From an uncultured Bacilli bacterium (GTDB taxonomy: Bacteria; Bacillota_I; Bacilli_A; RF39; UBA660), in contig CANRDR010000068.1 of NCBI GenBank assembly GCA_947629425.1, positions 1 to 8,434 of the forward strand: DNA of 8,434 nt, written 5' to 3'. This document shows positions 5,649-8,434 of the stretch, one piece after another. Under the pieces are notes generated by a model. The model was not told where the DNA came from. It was given only the letters and a program-made list of their open reading frames with translations, and did not search any database. Both the position numbers and the translations under genes were made by a program. Each line of letters opens with the position of its first letter. The first letter of the stretch is position 1.

Positions 5649-7256
5649 CTAAATTTGTTTAAATAAATTTTTCTTTTTTATAATTAAGTATAATGCTCCA
5701 GCGATAGCGCCTACACTTGCAAATCCTATTACATAAGATATTACTCCTGTTTTAGCATTATCTGTACTACCTGTTTTTCCCCAACTTGCATAAAGTGTTA
5801 ATGTAGAAGTTGATGTTGGTGAAGAAATTGTATCTCCAGGTTGATAACATGTTCCTGAACCGTCTTTATCTAAACACCATCCTTTAAATGCATAATCTTT
5901 TCTAGATGGAGCCTTAGAATTTATTCTAATTGATTGTCCAACTCTTTGTTCTTGATCATCAGGCATATTTGTTACACTTGTATCATTTGTATTTTTATCA
6001 TATTTTACTACCCAAGTATTTTCTGAAGGGTTTTTCTCTTCGTCGTTATTATTATTATCATTATCTTCTGTTTTACAAACACTATATTCAATTGTCATTA
6101 TTGCAGGAACATTAATAGTTACATTTCTCTTTTTTTCTGCGCTATCATTAGAATTTGCTTGAGTATATACATCGATATCAGGTGCTGCTCCACTTACATC
6201 ATCTTCAGAAACAATTTTAAAATGAGTTTCATCTTTATATTGCTTATCACAAGAACTCTCAAAATTACTACTACATAATGAATTAAAGAAAGCAATATAA
6301 CTATTAGTTACATCATATTTTCCTGCGTCATCATTAGTATCTGTAGTATAGTAATATTTTTTATTATCTGCACCTTCTTCATATCCATAAACAAGATTAT
6401 TTAATCCTTTTCCGTTATAAAGATCTCCACCTACATTATAATCTCTTTTTATTCCAATATTAATATAATCTTGACCATTATATTCAATAACATAATTTTC
6501 ATCTGCTGTTTTAACTTCTTCTAAATTATTAACTATATATTCTAATTGTTCAATAAAATCTTTACCTGTATAGCTTTTATCAGTTTCTGCATATTTTCCA
6601 CCGCTAGTCATTTTCAAAAGTGAAAAACTATTTTCTAAAGCACCAGTAATGTTATTGTTATCAAAAATTCTTTGTAATGATAATTCTGCATATTTTGATT
6701 TATTTTTACTTACTTCTTTATATTCTCCCCAATCTGGATATTCATATTTAACTGCCTCTCCTGAATTATTTTTAAATCTTCCATGCATAATTACAGTCAA
6801 ATCTTCAAAATCTGCATTCTTATATTTTAAGTTTGAATATCCACCAACGACGTTTACGCTATTTTTTTCAACATAGTTTCTATCAAAACTAGAATCTGCT
6901 GCTAAAACTTGCTCATATTTATTCCAATATCCATCCATATTAGAATCTTCTTCTAAGTCAACAGTTCCGATACTATCAATTCTAATTTTTTCATTTGATA
7001 AAGGAACAGGGAAAGTATATGGAAATGAACCTAAATACTCTGAACTTAATGTACATTCTGTACCTCCACTACTACTACAATTTGCTTCATCAAGACTACC
7101 AAAATATCCTCCTACTGAAGTTGCTAAAAACATATATTGTTGTAAATGGTGAGTACAATCTTCCTCAACCGCTTTTACTGTAGGCATTTCAAAAAATGGA
7201 AGAAGAAATGCCAATAATAAACCAATTACCCCAATTTTTTTAATACTATTTTTCAT
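5649..7256 (-). CDS. Secreted surface protein with B-repeat and C-terminal membrane/sorting tail
   Basis: A 535-residue exported protein. It has a clear signal peptide (basic MKNSIKK, hydrophobic IGVIGLLLAFLLPFF, likely cleavage after VKA at about 29). A large extracellular region of unrecognised fold (30-395) contains several cysteines. A low-complexity Asp/Asn linker (about 398-406) precedes one Listeria-Bacteroides/InlB-type B-repeat (415-493) with the typical KGWCLDKDGSG and LTLYASW signatures. The tail is NAKTG (500-504), a hydrophobic helix (505-526) and KKK, the layout of a sortase sorting signal but without a canonical LPxTG. It may therefore be sorted by a variant sortase or simply stay anchored by the helix. 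The ATG at 7256 is preferred over a GTG at 7286 because AGAAGGA lies 4 nt before it. It appears to be a single-gene unit. Adhesion or surface binding is likely, with ligand unknown. Confidence 0.82.
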   Translation of the reverse strand: MKNSIKKIGVIGLLLAFLLPFFEMPTVKAVEEDCTHHLQQYMFLATSVGGYFGSLDEANCSSSGGTECTLSSEYLGSFPYTFPVPLSNEKIRIDSIGTVDLEEDSNMDGYWNKYEQVLAADSSFDRNYVEKNSVNVVGGYSNLKYKNADFEDLTVIMHGRFKNNSGEAVKYEYPDWGEYKEVSKNKSKYAELSLQRIFDNNNITGALENSFSLLKMTSGGKYAETDKSYTGKDFIEQLEYIVNNLEEVKTADENYVIEYNGQDYINIGIKRDYNVGGDLYNGKGLNNLVYGYEEGADNKKYYYTTDTNDDAGKYDVTNSYIAFFNSLCSSNFESSCDKQYKDETHFKIVSEDDVSGAAPDIDVYTQANSNDSAEKKRNVTINVPAIMTIEYSVCKTEDNDNNNNDEEKNPSENTWVVKYDKNTNDTSVTNMPDDQEQRVGQSIRINSKAPSRKDYAFKGWCLDKDGSGTCYQPGDTISSPTSTSTLTLYASWGKTGSTDNAKTGVISYVIGFASVGAIAGALYLIIKKKNLFKQI

Positions 7257-7322
7257 AAAATCCTTCTTTCTTTTTTTAGGAATCACTATTACTACTTATA
7301 GTTATACCCTATCTATATTAAA

Positions 7323-7350
7323 ATTATAACAATAATTTTTATAATTTCAA
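7323..7350 (-). promoter_or_regulatory. Promoter of the B-repeat surface protein gene
   Basis: On the minus strand, TTGAAA (-35, 7345-7350, five of six) is followed by a 16-nt spacer and a consensus TATAAT (7323-7328). The predicted start, near 7316, gives a leader of about 60 nt before the ATG at 7256. An 8-bp inverted repeat (AAATTATA/TATAATTT, 7321-7328 and 7340-7347) is superimposed on the promoter, but it is pure A/T and may be chance. Confidence 0.65.
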
Positions 7351-7381
7351 GTTTTTTTTTATAAAAATGTTAAATTATATG

Positions 7382-7813
7382 TCAATTAATGTCTAATTTA
7401 TCTATATCATCTACTAATTCCATTTGACTTTCTAAAATATCTCTTAGTTTTCTTTTGAATGTGATTATATTTCTTCTTAATTTTTCAGCATTTCTTTCTG
7501 TTTCTTCTGCTTTTAATAATGCATTATTAACAATTCTATCAGCATTTCTTCTTGCGTTTTCTATTAAACTTTTAGCTTCATTTCTTGCAGAATTTCTTAA
7601 ACTTTCTCCTGCTTCTTCTGCTACTAATATTGCTTTATTAAAAGATTTTTCTAAATTTCTAGTTTTTTCTAATTCACTTTTTAATTTTTCTATTTCTAAA
7701 TCTTTAGCCTTCATGTTATTAATCATTGATTCTACTTGTTTAATAACATCACTCACAAATTTATTAACTTCTTCTTTTTTATATCCAGCAAAAGATGTAC
7801 TGAATTTTTCCAT
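7382..7813 (-). CDS. divIVA: DivIVA-domain cell division/polarity protein
   Basis: A peripheral membrane scaffold that recognises curved membrane at the division site and poles. The N-terminal lipid-binding motif is FSTSFAGYKKEEVNKFVSDV (4-23), matching the family pattern of a Phe-rich loop then GY..EEV..F. It is followed by near-continuous coiled coil (about 24-135) rich in Glu, Lys, Arg and Ala heptads. Aligned by eye to Bacillus subtilis DivIVA, the membrane-inserting Phe17 is kept (F8) but Arg18 is replaced by Ala9. At 143 residues it is somewhat shorter than the Bacillus protein, mainly through a shorter C-terminus. AGGAGTG lies 6 nt before the ATG. It follows sepF by 20 bases and so is cotranscribed. 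GpsB is an alternative family label, but GpsB is typically shorter. Confidence 0.9.
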   Translation of the reverse strand: MEKFSTSFAGYKKEEVNKFVSDVIKQVESMINNMKAKDLEIEKLKSELEKTRNLEKSFNKAILVAEEAGESLRNSARNEAKSLIENARRNADRIVNNALLKAEETERNAEKLRRNIITFKRKLRDILESQMELVDDIDKLDIN

Positions 7814-7833
7814 ATAATCACTCCTAAATCATT

Positions 7834-8247
7834 TTAGAAATCTATTTCACTATCAAATTTTGTTTTTGGCTTTTCTTTTTCTTCATTTTCACTCATTTTT
7901 CCTTGAATATTAACATTATTCGGAGTACATAAATAAATTCCATTACCTAATTTTTGTAAATTACCACCTATAGCATATATAGTTCCAGTTAAGAAATCTA
8001 TTAATCTTTTTGCTTGATCAGAAGTAACTCTTTTTAAATTTACTACAACTGTATTTCTATTTTTTAAGTAATCTGCAATTTGTTGTGATTCAGAATAAGC
8101 ACGTGGTTCTACTAGTATCATTTTACTTCCGGTTTTGCTTTCTTCATCTTTTAATTGTTTATTACTTAAATTATAAAAATTGTCTTCTACATTATTCTTA
8201 TCATTATCTCCATCAAATAATGCTTTTTTAATTCCATCAAATGCCAT
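7834..8247 (-). CDS. sepF: Cell division protein SepF
   Basis: Cytoplasmic FtsZ-binding protein that tethers the Z-ring to the membrane and shapes septa. The N-terminus (MAFDGIKKALF) can form the short amphipathic membrane-targeting helix. An acidic linker covers about 13-40, and the globular SepF domain spans about 42-115. Its signatures are MILVEPRAYSESQQIADYL (43-61), TVVVNLKRV..DQAKRLIDFL.G (66-88) and YAIGGNLQKLGNGIYLCTP (91-109), including the glycines of the dimer/polymer interface. A charged Glu/Lys-rich tail of about 20 residues ends FDSEIDF. The length of 137 is near the family norm. AGGAGG lies 8 nt before the ATG. Cotranscribed with divIVA, as in the division cluster of many Bacillota, but without ylmG or ylmH between them. 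Confidence 0.95.
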   Translation of the reverse strand: MAFDGIKKALFDGDNDKNNVEDNFYNLSNKQLKDEESKTGSKMILVEPRAYSESQQIADYLKNRNTVVVNLKRVTSDQAKRLIDFLTGTIYAIGGNLQKLGNGIYLCTPNNVNIQGKMSENEEKEKPKTKFDSEIDF

Positions 8248-8275
8248 ATATCTATCCTCCTATGATTACTTTTTT

Positions 8276-8305
8276 AGTATAACACAATTATTTAAGTTAA
8301 GTAAA
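8276..8305 (-). promoter_or_regulatory. Promoter of the sepF-divIVA operon
   Basis: On the minus strand, TTTACT (-35, 8300-8305) is followed by an 18-nt spacer and TATACT (-10, 8276-8281) with TG one base upstream, giving an extended -10. Transcription would start about 22 nt before the sepF ATG, leaving room for the AGGAGG site. Confidence 0.55.
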
Positions 8306-8347
8306 TAGTTTTTAAAACAAAAAATAATTTATATTTCAAAATTATTT

Positions 8348-8387
8348 ATTTACACCCCCCGAGTTTTGCAATTAATTTTTTGTAAAT
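8348..8387. repeat. Inverted repeat enclosing a C6/G6 tract upstream of sepF
   Basis: ATTTACA (8348-8354) and TGTAAAT (8381-8387) are exact inverted copies. They flank a 26-base stretch with six consecutive C (G on the minus strand) followed by GAG, conspicuous in so AT-rich a region. A consensus TTGACA lies farther upstream on the minus strand (RC of TGTCAA near 8422) but lacks a clear -10. It could be part of an RNA element or an operator. Function unknown. Confidence 0.35.
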
Positions 8388-8434
8388 CGTTATTTTGCCT
8401 AGAATTTATCTAATTTTTTTATGTCAAGTTTTAT

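Noticed and set aside
7455..7817. Plus-strand ORF of 120 codons
   Set aside because: It is the antisense shadow of the divIVA coiled coil. Its Leu/Ser/Phe-rich composition follows from the Glu/Lys/Arg codons on the other strand.

Overview
The window is very AT-rich. It carries intact genes read with the standard bacterial code (TGG for Trp, TAA stops, no in-frame TGA), classical Shine-Dalgarno sites and U-tract terminators. Together with sepF, divIVA, an LCP-family wall ligase and a Listeria-Bacteroides (B-repeat) surface protein, this points to a low-GC, wall-bearing Bacillota, possibly one of the uncultured gut lineages near RF39/Erysipelotrichales. That placement is inference from gene content and composition.

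Layout. Positions 80-220 (minus) look like an independent small RNA or leader, with a strong promoter, three predicted hairpins and an intrinsic terminator. Positions 277-2016 (minus) are argS. Positions 2104-2906 (plus) are the standout: a complete type III toxin-antitoxin locus of the ToxIN/AbiQ family. It has a promoter, four exact-period 34-bp tandem repeats (the antitoxin RNA), a leaky attenuator hairpin, and a 171-codon toxN endoribonuclease gene. The toxin has no ATG, GTG or TTG start. A near-perfect Shine-Dalgarno sits before an ATA codon, so an ATG-based ORF search sees only the C-terminal half.

Positions 2896-5630 (minus) form a three-gene envelope operon: an unrecognised 118-aa protein, a membrane-anchored protein with two Ig-like domains, and a Cps2A-like LytR-CpsA-Psr protein. 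The genes abut or overlap and end at a bidirectional terminator shared with toxN. Positions 5617-7350 (minus) hold a monocistronic secreted protein with a signal peptide, a B-repeat and a C-terminal NAKTG-helix-KKK tail resembling a variant sortase sorting signal. Positions 7382-8305 (minus) hold the division pair sepF-divIVA with its own promoter.

All protein genes except toxN are on the minus strand and most are housekeeping or envelope functions. The toxIN cassette is inserted in opposite orientation between argS and the envelope operon, insulated by terminators, which fits a mobile defence module in a conserved chromosomal setting. The RNA repeat has two complementary segments placed to form an H-type pseudoknot, and every difference between repeat copies falls outside them.
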